Assembly (NCBI GenBank): GCA_009928265.1
Contig: RFPR01000046.1
Location: 1-14,370 of the forward strand
Origin: Pseudomonadota bacterium
Lineage (GTDB): Bacteria > Verrucomicrobiota > Verrucomicrobiia > Chthoniobacterales > UBA6821
Direction: 5' to 3'
DNA length: 14,370 nt
Shown: piece after piece, positions 6,734 to 14,149 of the stretch
How positions within the stretch are numbered: the stretch's first letter is position 1
Layout: each line of letters begins with the position of its first letter
Position numbers and translations under genes: made by a program
Notes under the pieces: generated by a model
What the model saw: only the letters and a program-made list of their open reading frames with translations
The model's database searches: none
What the model was told of the DNA's origin: nothing

Positions 6734-6967
6734 TTACTGACCGTCGTTGCCGATCGCCTCGACAGGGCAGCCTTCCATGGCTTCCTTGCAAAGGGCTTCC
6801 TCTTCGGGAGTCTCGGGCTGCTTGAAGAGATAGGAGTGGCCCCCGTCGTCGTTACGCTTGAAATTGGCGGGAGCGGTCTCGCGACAGAGATCGCAGTCAA
6901 TGCACTGGTCGTCGCAATAGTAGGCGCCGGCCACATTTTCGGGGTACTTGTTGGATACGTCAGCCAT
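6734..6967 (-). CDS. Small [4Fe-4S] ferredoxin
   Basis: A 77-residue acidic, soluble electron carrier. C22, C25 and C28 form CIDCDLC, and C67 in GCPVEAI completes a single-cluster [4Fe-4S] site of the CxxCxxC...CP type. Two further cysteines, C18 and C60, are not needed for that cluster. In some monocluster ferredoxins an equivalent second pair forms a disulfide. The redox partner is unknown and nothing nearby identifies it. ATG 6967 gives MADVSNKYPEN, which fits my recollection of related small ferredoxins. The frame stays open far upstream, however, and a TTG 21 codons earlier (7030) has a perfect Shine-Dalgarno sequence at good spacing, so a 98-residue form is possible. It is the first gene of the fdx-DUF721-folB group. 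Confidence 0.88.
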   Translation of the reverse strand: MADVSNKYPENVAGAYYCDDQCIDCDLCRETAPANFKRNDDGGHSYLFKQPETPEEEALCKEAMEGCPVEAIGNDGQ

Positions 6968-7035
6968 AGTGATCAGAAGGGTAGAAGCGCGCCTTCCGAT
7001 TGCAACGGTTTTTTGAAACTCCTTTGCCAAAAAAT

Positions 7036-7045
7036 TCACCTCCTT
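7036..7045 (-). promoter_or_regulatory. Perfect Shine-Dalgarno match between divergent ferredoxin and larE
   Basis: On the minus strand this reads AAGGAGGTGA, fully complementary to the bacterial 16S rRNA 3' end. GGAGG stands 8 nt before a TTG at 7030 that is in frame with ferredoxin. On the plus strand the same bases put an anti-Shine-Dalgarno copy (TCACCTCCTT) in the probable larE leader, 12 nt before its ATG. The 90-bp gap 6968-7057 must also hold divergent promoters, but I see no convincing -35/-10 pair. Confidence 0.45.
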
Positions 7046-7057
7046 CAGAATCGCACC

Positions 7058-7870
7058 ATGCCTCTGGCCGACATCACGGACCTGCAAACCAAGGAGAAGC
7101 GACTCCATGCCATTCTCCAAGCCCATGCGCCGCTGCTCATCGCCTATTCGGGCGGTGTCGATAGCACGCTCCTGCTTGCGGTTGCCCATACAGTCTTGGG
7201 TGACCGGGCAAAAGGCCTGATCGCCGACTCCCCCAGCCTGCCCCGTGCCTCCCTGTCGGAGGCACTGCGCGTAGCGGACTCGATCGGGGCAGTAGTCGAG
7301 GTTGTTGAGACCGCCGAACTGGAGGATCCTCGCTACGCGGAAAATCCGATGAACCGCTGCTATTTCTGCAAGGCGGAGCTTTTCTCCAGGATGGATGCCG
7401 CAGCCCGTGAACGGGGATTTGCCTCCATTGCGTACGGCGAGAATGCTGATGATCCCGCACACGACCGACCCGGATCACAGGCGGCCAAAGAGTTCTCCGT
7501 GATCACCCCTCTGAATGAGGCGGGACTAACCAAGGCCGAGGTGCGCGAACTCTCACGGCGGATGGGACTCCCCACGGCCGAGGCACCGGCACAGCCGTGC
7601 CTGAGTTCTCGCATTCCGCACGGCACACCTGTCACGCGTGAGGCGCTTGGATTTGTGGAGCGCGGCGAAGCGATCGTGCGTCAGTTCGGCTTCAGGGTCT
7701 TCCGGGTGCGCTATCAGGCGGAGGAAACCGGGAAGCGACCTGGCGCCAAGGTCCAGATCTCAGGGGAGGAACATGAGAAGATCCCAGGAGTTCGGCAGAC
7801 ACTCCTGGCAGCACTCTCGGCGAGCGGTTTCGGAAGGGTGGAAATCGATCCGGAACCGCTGAAAAGATAG
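7058..7870 (+). CDS. larE: LarE-type ATP-dependent sacrificial sulfur transferase
   Basis: A 270-residue PP-loop enzyme. LarE adenylates a pyridinium dicarboxylate and transfers sulfur to it during assembly of the nickel-pincer cofactor of lactate racemase and its relatives. The PP-loop SGGVDS is at 31-36. NRCYFCKAELF at 99-109 and PCLSSRIPHGT at 180-190 are LarE signatures. C181 in the latter matches the cysteine that supplies sulfur in Lactobacillus plantarum LarE (Cys176). ATG 7058 is preferred over the upstream frame, which runs antisense through ferredoxin to 6836. No larA, larB or larC is visible here, so the acceptor in this organism is open. It is divergent from ferredoxin and convergent with ispE. 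Confidence 0.9.
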   Translation: MPLADITDLQTKEKRLHAILQAHAPLLIAYSGGVDSTLLLAVAHTVLGDRAKGLIADSPSLPRASLSEALRVADSIGAVVEVVETAELEDPRYAENPMNRCYFCKAELFSRMDAAARERGFASIAYGENADDPAHDRPGSQAAKEFSVITPLNEAGLTKAEVRELSRRMGLPTAEAPAQPCLSSRIPHGTPVTREALGFVERGEAIVRQFGFRVFRVRYQAEETGKRPGAKVQISGEEHEKIPGVRQTLLAALSASGFGRVEIDPEPLKR

Positions 7871-7888
7871 GCTGGCTGCTTCTACTCA

Positions 7889-7899
7889 GCGCCTCTGCG
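7889..7899 (-). repeat. Short intergenic motif CGCAGAGGCGC (copy 2)
   Basis: Inverted copy of the motif at 2520-2530, in the 44-bp gap between convergent larE and ispE. The shared identity is limited to 11 bases. Confidence 0.35.
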
Positions 7900-7914
7900 G
7901 GCAAATCATTCAGG

Positions 7915-8769
7915 TCAGGAAAAGCAGGTTTCTGTCACCCACATCGTTTCCCCGAACTCTGCCTTGATCGCCTGCTTAAGCGCCGGGATGTCATTAACCG
8001 CGGCCGCCGGCTTGATCACGGCAACCATCGTCGATCCTGAACCCGTCATGAAGGCACTCTCAACAGCTGATTGTTCCAGCAGCAACTGCTTCATTGCAGG
8101 AAGCAGGAGGTATTTGGCGAAGACCGGAGGCTCCAGATCGTTCACAAGCTCGATCGGTCCGAGATACTGGACTGGATCCACGGGGAGCTTTGTTCCTGCT
8201 TCCTTGATCTCGGCATAGCGCTTGTAGGCCCACGCCGTAGGGACAGGAAAGGGCGGCTTAATCAGTAGGATCCTGCGTTCAGGAATGTCTGGCGACTCCC
8301 CAAGGATCTCTCCCCTGCCCCGGCAGATTGCAGGCCCGTCATGAAGAAAAAACGGGACATCCGATCCGAGGGAAGCGGCTAGGAGAGCGAGTTCCTCGTG
8401 AACAAGAGGCTCATCAAAAAGGGCATTCAACCCCTTGAGCACGGAGGCCGCATCGCTGCTACCTCCACCGAGACCGGCTCCATGAGGGATCCGCTTCATC
8501 AGCGAGATGGCCACCCCGTGCGCGATCCCGGTTTCCTCACGGAAAAGTTCCACCGCCTTGACGCAGAGATTGCCGGAATCGGTCGGGATCTCGGGATCAT
8601 TGCAGGTCAGTGAGATTCCGTGGCCCGGCGCATGGACGATCTCGATCTCGTCGGTAAGTCCGATCGGGACCATCAGCGTCTCCAAATCATGGAATCCGTC
8701 GGGGCGCTTCCCGAGAATCCAGAGAGAAAGGTTGATCTTGGCGGGGGCCGTGAGTGTGATGGTTTCCAT
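7915..8769 (-). CDS. ispE: 4-diphosphocytidyl-2-C-methyl-D-erythritol kinase
   Basis: GHMP-family kinase that phosphorylates the 2-hydroxyl of CDP-methylerythritol in the MEP (non-mevalonate) isoprenoid pathway. At 284 residues it has the usual length. The N-terminal APAKINLSLWILGKRPDG (8-25) holds K11, and D138 in GSDVPFF pairs with it as the catalytic residues. The ATP-binding glycine loop is IPHGAGLGGGSSDAA (94-108). ATG 8769 is chosen. A TTG one codon upstream (8772) is the earliest possible start. AGGG, eight or so bases upstream, is a weak Shine-Dalgarno. The start overlaps that of divergent pyrF by about 11 bp, so both promoters must lie inside the opposite gene. Confidence 0.96.
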   Translation of the reverse strand: METITLTAPAKINLSLWILGKRPDGFHDLETLMVPIGLTDEIEIVHAPGHGISLTCNDPEIPTDSGNLCVKAVELFREETGIAHGVAISLMKRIPHGAGLGGGSSDAASVLKGLNALFDEPLVHEELALLAASLGSDVPFFLHDGPAICRGRGEILGESPDIPERRILLIKPPFPVPTAWAYKRYAEIKEAGTKLPVDPVQYLGPIELVNDLEPPVFAKYLLLPAMKQLLLEQSAVESAFMTGSGSTMVAVIKPAAAVNDIPALKQAIKAEFGETMWVTETCFS

Positions 8770-9484
8770 CAAGCCCTATCGTGTGAAAGCTCCTTCCCGA
8801 CCCCAAGACAAAATCATCATCGCACTCGATGTTCCCGATACGGACAGTGCCCTCCGTCTCATCGATGCGCTAGGAGAGGCCCCTGCCCTCTGTAAGATCG
8901 GCCTCGAGCTTTTCACGTCGCAGGGCCCCTCGGTCGTCAAGGCCGTCCAATCCCGAGGCAGCCGTGTTTTCCTCGACCTCAAGTTTCACGACATCCCCAA
9001 TACCGTGGCCCATGCCGTCAAATCAGCCGCACGACTCGGCGTGGCCATGACGACTCTCCATGCCTCCGGCGGACCCGTGATGCTCGAGGCTGCCGCAAAG
9101 GCCGCTGAGGGATCCGACCTGCTTCTGCTGGCCGTGACCGTCCTCACGAGCATGGACTCTGCCCAACTCGGTTCCACGGGTATCAGTGTGGAACCAAAGG
9201 ATCAGGTTCTGCGTTTGGCGACACTCGCCTTCTCCGCAGGCATCGTCGGTATCGTCTGTAGTCCTCTGGAAGTCACAACCATCCGGGGATCACTCGGCAA
9301 TAATCTCCGGATCGTCACGCCCGGCGTACGACCCACCTGGGCCGCAGCCGGAGATCAGAAACGGGTGATGACTCCGGCAGAGGCCGTCCAGGCAGGCTCC
9401 GACTGGCTTGTCATCGGACGACCGATCACCGCCGCCCAGAGTCCAAAGGAAGCCTACGCCAAGGTCGTGGCGGAGCTGATCTAG
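8759..9484 (+). CDS. pyrF: Orotidine 5'-phosphate decarboxylase
   Basis: Catalyses OMP to UMP plus CO2, the last step of de novo UMP synthesis. The 241-residue protein is an OMPDC of the bacterial type. IIIALDV opens the first beta strand. The catalytic D-x-K-x-x-D tetrad core is D73, K75 and D78 in FLDLKFHDIPNTV. HASGG, TPGVRP and VIGRPIT carry the phosphate-binding end of the barrel. ATG 8759 overlaps the divergent ispE start. GTG at 8783 would avoid the overlap and still keep the whole barrel. Neither has a Shine-Dalgarno sequence, so the start is uncertain by eight codons. Confidence 0.95.
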   Translation: MVSIKPYRVKAPSRPQDKIIIALDVPDTDSALRLIDALGEAPALCKIGLELFTSQGPSVVKAVQSRGSRVFLDLKFHDIPNTVAHAVKSAARLGVAMTTLHASGGPVMLEAAAKAAEGSDLLLLAVTVLTSMDSAQLGSTGISVEPKDQVLRLATLAFSAGIVGIVCSPLEVTTIRGSLGNNLRIVTPGVRPTWAAAGDQKRVMTPAEAVQAGSDWLVIGRPITAAQSPKEAYAKVVAELI

Positions 9485-9548
9485 GGCACCGACGCGGATT
9501 CTCTTTGGAGATTCGTCCAAGGGATTCCTGCCTTATCAAAACCAGACA

Positions 9549-11150
9549 ATGTTAGGATCCCCTTCCAATTCTTCGGGATCCCCAGGACTGAAACGCCAGC
9601 TTGGACTCTGGAGCATGACGCTCGCGGTGGTCACCGGCACAATCGGTTCCGGGTGGCTCTTCGCCCCCTACCTCTGCGCCAAAGATGCCGGCCCCTTCAG
9701 CATGCTGGCATGGCTTTTCGGTGGACTCATGTCCTTCCTCATCGCCATCGTCTTCGCAGAGCTTGGGGCCGTGGTGACCAGCTCCGGGGCACTCGCCGCA
9801 ATTCCCCTGCTCACCCATGGGCGGACTTCGGGATTCATCGGGGGATGGAGCGTCTGGATCGCCTACGTCTCGATCCCGACGATCGAGGTGCTTGCCATGC
9901 TGGAGTACATGGCCAGTAAGCTCCCGTGGCTCACCGTGAATGACGGCCATGGTCAAGTCCTCAGCCACGCCGGCATGGCCTGCGGCATCCTACTGCTAAT
10001 CCTTTTCGCCTGGATCAATCTCTCCGGCGTTGGAATCCTCGCCAAGTGGATCGACGGCCTCACCTTCTGGAAGCTGACGATTCCTCTGCTGGTATCGGCA
10101 ATGCTCATGTGGAAGCAGTCCCACTGGGTGAATCTCCATGCTGTCATCCCCTGGAACGGCTCCGTCCGCGACGACGTCCTCCGGGCCGTGAGCACCGGCG
10201 GAGTCCTTTTCAGCCTGCTTGGCTTCCGCACCTCGATGGATCTCGCCGGGGAATCGCGGCGTCCCCAGCGCGACGTTCCGCTCTCGATGGGGCTCGGCCT
10301 ACTGATCTCACTGGCCATCTACATGGTGCTGCAGCTCGCCTTTCTGGTCTCGGTCGATCCTGCGAAGATCGCCTCCCACGGCTGGGCCGGGCTGACGCTT
10401 GCCGCTCACGGAGGGCCGCTCGTGGCCATAGCCATGGGAGCAGGCCTCATCTGGGTAGCCAATCTCCTACTCATCGACGCCGTCCTCTCTCCCGGCGCCA
10501 CCGGCATGGCTTATCTGGGCGTCTCCTCGCGAGTGAGCTGGATGATGGGACGCTGCAGCCTGCTTCCTAAATGCTTCGAACAGCTCAATATCCAGTCTGT
10601 CCCCTGGTTCGGACTTCTCTGCAGCACGGCGATCGGGATCCTCATGCTTTTCGGGGGGCCGAGTTGGCAGAAAATCGTGGGGTTTTTGACGGCTACCATG
10701 GTGATCGCGCTAGCCATCGGCCCAATCAGCCTAATGGCACTCCGGAAGCAGTTGCCTGAGATCGAGAGGCCATTTCGACTCCGTGGTGCCGGGATCTGGA
10801 GCCGAACGGCATTCGTCATGGCGACCTGGTCGATTCTCTGGTGCGGTAGGACATCGGTCATCTGGGCTGTCGGCCTGATTCTCGTCCCCACCGCCCTCTT
10901 CGTGATTCCCCAACGACTCCGGGGACGCCCCCTCGATCTCCGCAACAGCCTTTGGTGGATCCTTTACCTGGGTGGACTCATCGTCATCCTGCTCGTGACG
11001 GGACCGGATGGATGGCACTCGCTCACAGTCCTTGAGCAGAGAATCCTCACCGCTATCTTTGCACTAGCGGTCTTCCCCCTGGCCGTCGCCTCACGCTTGG
11101 AAAAAGTCTCCCCTGAAGCTGAATTGGAATTCAGCAAGCCGAGGACCTAG
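9549..11150 (+). CDS. APC-superfamily amino acid permease
   Basis: A 533-residue integral membrane protein with about 12 hydrophobic segments. TM1 (about 20-42) carries the broken-helix motif GTIGSG (30-35), which binds the substrate amino and carboxyl groups in APC transporters. TM2 is followed by FAELGA (69-74), another family mark. The rest shows the regular spacing of an amino acid/polyamine/organocation permease, ending in a short charged tail. The substrate cannot be predicted. Upstream is pyrF, 64 bp away on the same strand; that gap holds only a weak 5-bp inverted repeat (TTGGA/TCCAA) and no clear terminator or Shine-Dalgarno. The stop codon overlaps the convergent purL stop in CTAG (11147-11150). 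Confidence 0.85.
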   Translation: MLGSPSNSSGSPGLKRQLGLWSMTLAVVTGTIGSGWLFAPYLCAKDAGPFSMLAWLFGGLMSFLIAIVFAELGAVVTSSGALAAIPLLTHGRTSGFIGGWSVWIAYVSIPTIEVLAMLEYMASKLPWLTVNDGHGQVLSHAGMACGILLLILFAWINLSGVGILAKWIDGLTFWKLTIPLLVSAMLMWKQSHWVNLHAVIPWNGSVRDDVLRAVSTGGVLFSLLGFRTSMDLAGESRRPQRDVPLSMGLGLLISLAIYMVLQLAFLVSVDPAKIASHGWAGLTLAAHGGPLVAIAMGAGLIWVANLLLIDAVLSPGATGMAYLGVSSRVSWMMGRCSLLPKCFEQLNIQSVPWFGLLCSTAIGILMLFGGPSWQKIVGFLTATMVIALAIGPISLMALRKQLPEIERPFRLRGAGIWSRTAFVMATWSILWCGRTSVIWAVGLILVPTALFVIPQRLRGRPLDLRNSLWWILYLGGLIVILLVTGPDGWHSLTVLEQRILTAIFALAVFPLAVASRLEKVSPEAELEFSKPRT

Positions 11151-13372
11151 CCCTCCATCAAGGAAGGAATCGTCGACTCGAATGTTTGCTCGAGATCGGC
11201 AACCTTCCACGAGTAAGCGCCAGAGCCCGTCTTGATCGAGAGTTCGGCCTTTGCCGTGACTTCACCGATTTTGCGGAAGGGGACGCCGCTGGCAGCGAGT
11301 TCTTTTTCAAGCGCAGAAGCATCGGCGGCCTTCGTGCTAAGAACGATGCGGCCCTGAGTCTCGTTGAAGAGAATGACATCGGGACGATCATTCGTCGCAC
11401 CAAAGTCGATCGAGGCGCCGAGGTTCGTTCCGAAGGTCGATTCAGCGATCGCAACGGCAAGACCTCCCTCCGAGCAGTCGTGGGCACTACGGACGAGACC
11501 CTTGCGGATGACACCGAGGAGTGCAGCGTGAATCGCCTTCTCCTTGTCGAAGTCCATTGCAGGAGGAGCACCCTCCTTGCGGCCATGGATTGCGAGCAGG
11601 TAGTGGGAGCCGCCAAGTTCATTGCCGGTCTCACCAAGGAGGTAGACCTGATCCCCAGCCTCCTTGAAGGCCTGGGTGGTGATTTGGGAAGCGTCGTCAA
11701 TGCGGCCGACCATCGAGATGGTCGGGGTCGGATCGATCGCGCCAGCGGGGCTTTCGTTGTAGAGACTGACGTTACCACCGGTGACGGGCACGTCGAAGGC
11801 ACGGCATCCCTCGGAGATTCCCTCCACGGCAGCTCGGAGCTGGTAGAAGTTCTCGGGCTTGTGGGGATTGCCGAAGTTCAGATTATCGGTGACACCGAGC
11901 GGAACCGCTCCGGAGCAGGCCAGATTGCGGGCACACTCGGCGACGGCGATCCGAGCGCCGACCGTGGGATCGAGACGGCAGTAGACGGCATTGCAGTCGG
12001 TGGCAGCAGCGAGGATCTTGCCGGCCTCGCGGACGATGAAAACGGCGGCATCGGAACCGGGAAGCACCGCGGTTCCCGTTCTGACCATATGGTCGTACTG
12101 ACGCCAGACCCAGCGCTTGCTGGCGATGCTGGGATGCGAGAGTAGCTTCGGCAGGACAGCACTTGGATCGGCTTCCGAAACGCTGGACAGATCGAGTGGT
12201 GCAGGAGGCGTGAAGGGAGCGGCCTCACGGAAGTAGAGGGGACTGTCGTCAGCCAGCGAGCGGGCGGGAATGTCCACGACGACATCGTTGCCATTGCGGA
12301 CACGCATTTTGCCGTCATCGGTAACCTTGCCGATCTCGGCATAGGGGAGATCCCACTTCTCGAAGATCCTCTTCACGATGTCTTCCTTACCCTTCTTCAC
12401 GATCACGAGCATGCGCTCCTGAGACTCGCTCAGGAGAACCTCGTAGGGCGTCTGCCCCTTGGCACGTTGGGGAACGAGCTGGATATCGATCTCTACACCC
12501 GTACCTCCGCGGCTAGCGGTCTCGCAAGTGGAGCAGGTAAGACCAGCCGCACCCATGTCCTGAATACCAGCGACGGCATCCGTGGCGAGAAGTTCGAGGC
12601 AGGCCTCAAGGAGGAGCTTTTCACGGAAGGGGTCGCCCACTTGAACGGCGGGACGATCAGCCTTGGACTCCTCCGTTAGCTCGCGCGAGGCAAAGGCTGC
12701 ACCGGCAAGTCCGTCACGGCCTGTCTCGGCACCGACATAAAAGACGGGATTGCCGATTCCCTCAGCCGCACCGCGGGCGATCTGCTCGTGCCGGAGGATA
12801 CCAAGGCAGAAAGCGTTCACGAGCGGGTTGCCGCTGTAGCTCTCGTCGAAATAGACCTCACCGGCCACGGTCGGAAGACCGATGCAGTTGCCGTAATGAG
12901 CGATGCCTGCAACCACACCCGCGAAGAGGCGGCGATTGGTCTTGGCCTGCTCGCTGTCCCCCTCGATGGATCCGAAGCGGAGGGAGTCCATGAGGAACAC
13001 GGGGCGCGCCCCCATGGTGAAGATATCACGGATGATGCCGCCCACACCGGTGGCCGCACCCTGGAAGGGCTCGACGGCGCTGGGGTGGTTATGACTCTCG
13101 ATCTTGAAGGCCACGGCCCATCCGTCACCGATGTCGATCACGCCGGCATTCTCCTCGCCCGCCTTCACCAGAACGCTGGGACCAGTGGTTGGAAACTTGC
13201 GAAGCTCGGGTCGGGAGTTCTTGTAGGAGCAGTGCTCGCTCCACATGACGGAGAAAACACCGAGTTCCTCAAAGCTCGGCTCGCGGCCAAGGATATCTAG
13301 GACCTTCTGGTATTCCTCGGGGGTGAGCCCGTGCTTGGCGATGAGTTCGGGAGTGATCGCAGGGTTGGACAT
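11147..13372 (-). CDS. purL: Phosphoribosylformylglycinamidine synthase, PurL subunit (small type)
   Basis: The ATP-dependent synthetase subunit that converts FGAR plus ammonia to FGAM in purine synthesis. At 741 residues it is the small PurL, which needs PurQ for ammonia and PurS as a bridge, unlike the ~1,300-residue fused enzyme of enterobacteria. The active-site histidine is H47 in SEHCSYKNS. ESHNHPSAVEPFQGAATGVGG (92-112) is the metal/ATP-binding stretch, and MVRTGTAVLPGSDAAVF opens the second AIRS-like half. DCSEGGLAVA lies near the C-terminus. ATG 13372 yields the standard N-terminus, and no Shine-Dalgarno precedes it. It is last in purS-purQ-purL, 56 bp behind purQ. Confidence 0.97.
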   Translation of the reverse strand: MSNPAITPELIAKHGLTPEEYQKVLDILGREPSFEELGVFSVMWSEHCSYKNSRPELRKFPTTGPSVLVKAGEENAGVIDIGDGWAVAFKIESHNHPSAVEPFQGAATGVGGIIRDIFTMGARPVFLMDSLRFGSIEGDSEQAKTNRRLFAGVVAGIAHYGNCIGLPTVAGEVYFDESYSGNPLVNAFCLGILRHEQIARGAAEGIGNPVFYVGAETGRDGLAGAAFASRELTEESKADRPAVQVGDPFREKLLLEACLELLATDAVAGIQDMGAAGLTCSTCETASRGGTGVEIDIQLVPQRAKGQTPYEVLLSESQERMLVIVKKGKEDIVKRIFEKWDLPYAEIGKVTDDGKMRVRNGNDVVVDIPARSLADDSPLYFREAAPFTPPAPLDLSSVSEADPSAVLPKLLSHPSIASKRWVWRQYDHMVRTGTAVLPGSDAAVFIVREAGKILAAATDCNAVYCRLDPTVGARIAVAECARNLACSGAVPLGVTDNLNFGNPHKPENFYQLRAAVEGISEGCRAFDVPVTGGNVSLYNESPAGAIDPTPTISMVGRIDDASQITTQAFKEAGDQVYLLGETGNELGGSHYLLAIHGRKEGAPPAMDFDKEKAIHAALLGVIRKGLVRSAHDCSEGGLAVAIAESTFGTNLGASIDFGATNDRPDVILFNETQGRIVLSTKAADASALEKELAASGVPFRKIGEVTAKAELSIKTGSGAYSWKVADLEQTFESTIPSLMEG

Positions 13373-13379
13373 TGGGGAA

Positions 13380-13407
13380 AGGCTATTAGGCTGAGGGCTG
13401 AAGGCTT
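13380..13407. repeat. Heptamer-periodic GGCT repeat in the purQ-purL gap
   Basis: Four units AGGCTAT, TAGGCTG, AGGGCTG and AAGGCTT stand in a row, with GGCT at 13381, 13389, 13396 and 13403. They fill half of the 56-bp gap in front of purL. On the transcribed strand they read as TCAGCCC/TCAGCCT. The style resembles the heptamer tract before serS, though the sequence is different. Confidence 0.45.
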
Positions 13408-13428
13408 TTGTGAGAAGGAATAGAAGGA

Positions 13429-14124
13429 CTATGCCTTCTGCACGGACTCGATCATCGACTGGAAGATGCCACGACCGTCGGTTCCACCCAGTAAGGGATC
13501 ACAAACGCGCTCGGGATGGGGCATGAGACCGAAGACATTGCGGCCGTGGCTGCAGATACCCGCAATATTGCCAAGAGAGCCGTTCGGATTGGCCTCCGCG
13601 GTGACGTTCCCCGAGGCGTCGCAGTACCTCAGCAGAACCTGACCGTTCTCCTCGATCTGGCGAATCGTCTCGGGATCGGCGAAGTAGTTCCCCTCACCGT
13701 GGGCGATCGGAATGTCGAGGACCTGACCCTTGTGGAGAACTGAGGTAAAGGGAGTCTCCGTATTCTCCACGCGAAGACGCCGGTGCTCGCAGCGGAAGAG
13801 GAGGCCGGTATTACGCTGGAGGGTGCCGGGCAAGAGGCCGGCCTCACAAAGGATCTGAAAGCCGTTGCAGATGCCGATTACCAGGACGCCGGCATTGGCC
13901 GCATCACGCACTGCACCCATGATCGGGGAGAAACGTGCGATCGATCCGCAGCGGAGGTAATCGCCGTAAGAGAATCCTCCGGGAAGGACAATCGCATCGA
14001 ATCCCGTAAGGGAAGTCTCCTTGTGCCAGACGATCGAGGCCTCGACGCCGGGGAAGGACTTCAGCGCAGCCTCACAGTCGGTGTCACAGTTCGAACCGGG
14101 AAACTGGATAACGGCAGCTTTCAT
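13429..14124 (-). CDS. purQ: Phosphoribosylformylglycinamidine synthase, PurQ glutaminase subunit
   Basis: Class I glutamine amidotransferase that releases ammonia from glutamine and passes it to PurL. The 231 residues contain the nucleophile C86 in GICNGFQIL and the rest of the triad, H203 and E205, in MPHPER. The oxyanion-region LPGGFSYGDYLR is at 47-58. The N-terminus MKAAVIQFPGSNCDTD is diagnostic of PurQ and fixes ATG 14124. The longer frame to 14340 runs antisense-shadow style over purS and is not used. The gene lies 25 bp after purS. A small duplex of polypyrimidine (CCCTTTCCCC) occupies that gap with no Shine-Dalgarno. Confidence 0.97.
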   Translation of the reverse strand: MKAAVIQFPGSNCDTDCEAALKSFPGVEASIVWHKETSLTGFDAIVLPGGFSYGDYLRCGSIARFSPIMGAVRDAANAGVLVIGICNGFQILCEAGLLPGTLQRNTGLLFRCEHRRLRVENTETPFTSVLHKGQVLDIPIAHGEGNYFADPETIRQIEENGQVLLRYCDASGNVTAEANPNGSLGNIAGICSHGRNVFGLMPHPERVCDPLLGGTDGRGIFQSMIESVQKA

Positions 14125-14149
14125 CACCGGGGAAAGGGTGGCCGCCACG

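Noticed and set aside
6968..7462. Long upstream extension of the ferredoxin frame
   Set aside because: The stretch beyond about 7060 is antisense to conserved larE coding sequence and contains no domain. Only the 21-codon extension to TTG 7030 merits attention.
7638..7862. 74-codon plus-strand frame inside larE
   Set aside because: Alternate frame within the conserved LarE C-terminal region, with no independent start signal.
9485..9548. Possible terminator hairpin after pyrF
   Set aside because: TTGGA/TCCAA gives only a 5-bp stem with no T-tract, too weak to call.
11186..12145. 319-codon open frame on the plus strand over purL
   Set aside because: Antisense to a well-supported PurL. The translation shows only low-complexity G/D/E/R-rich sequence and no family features.
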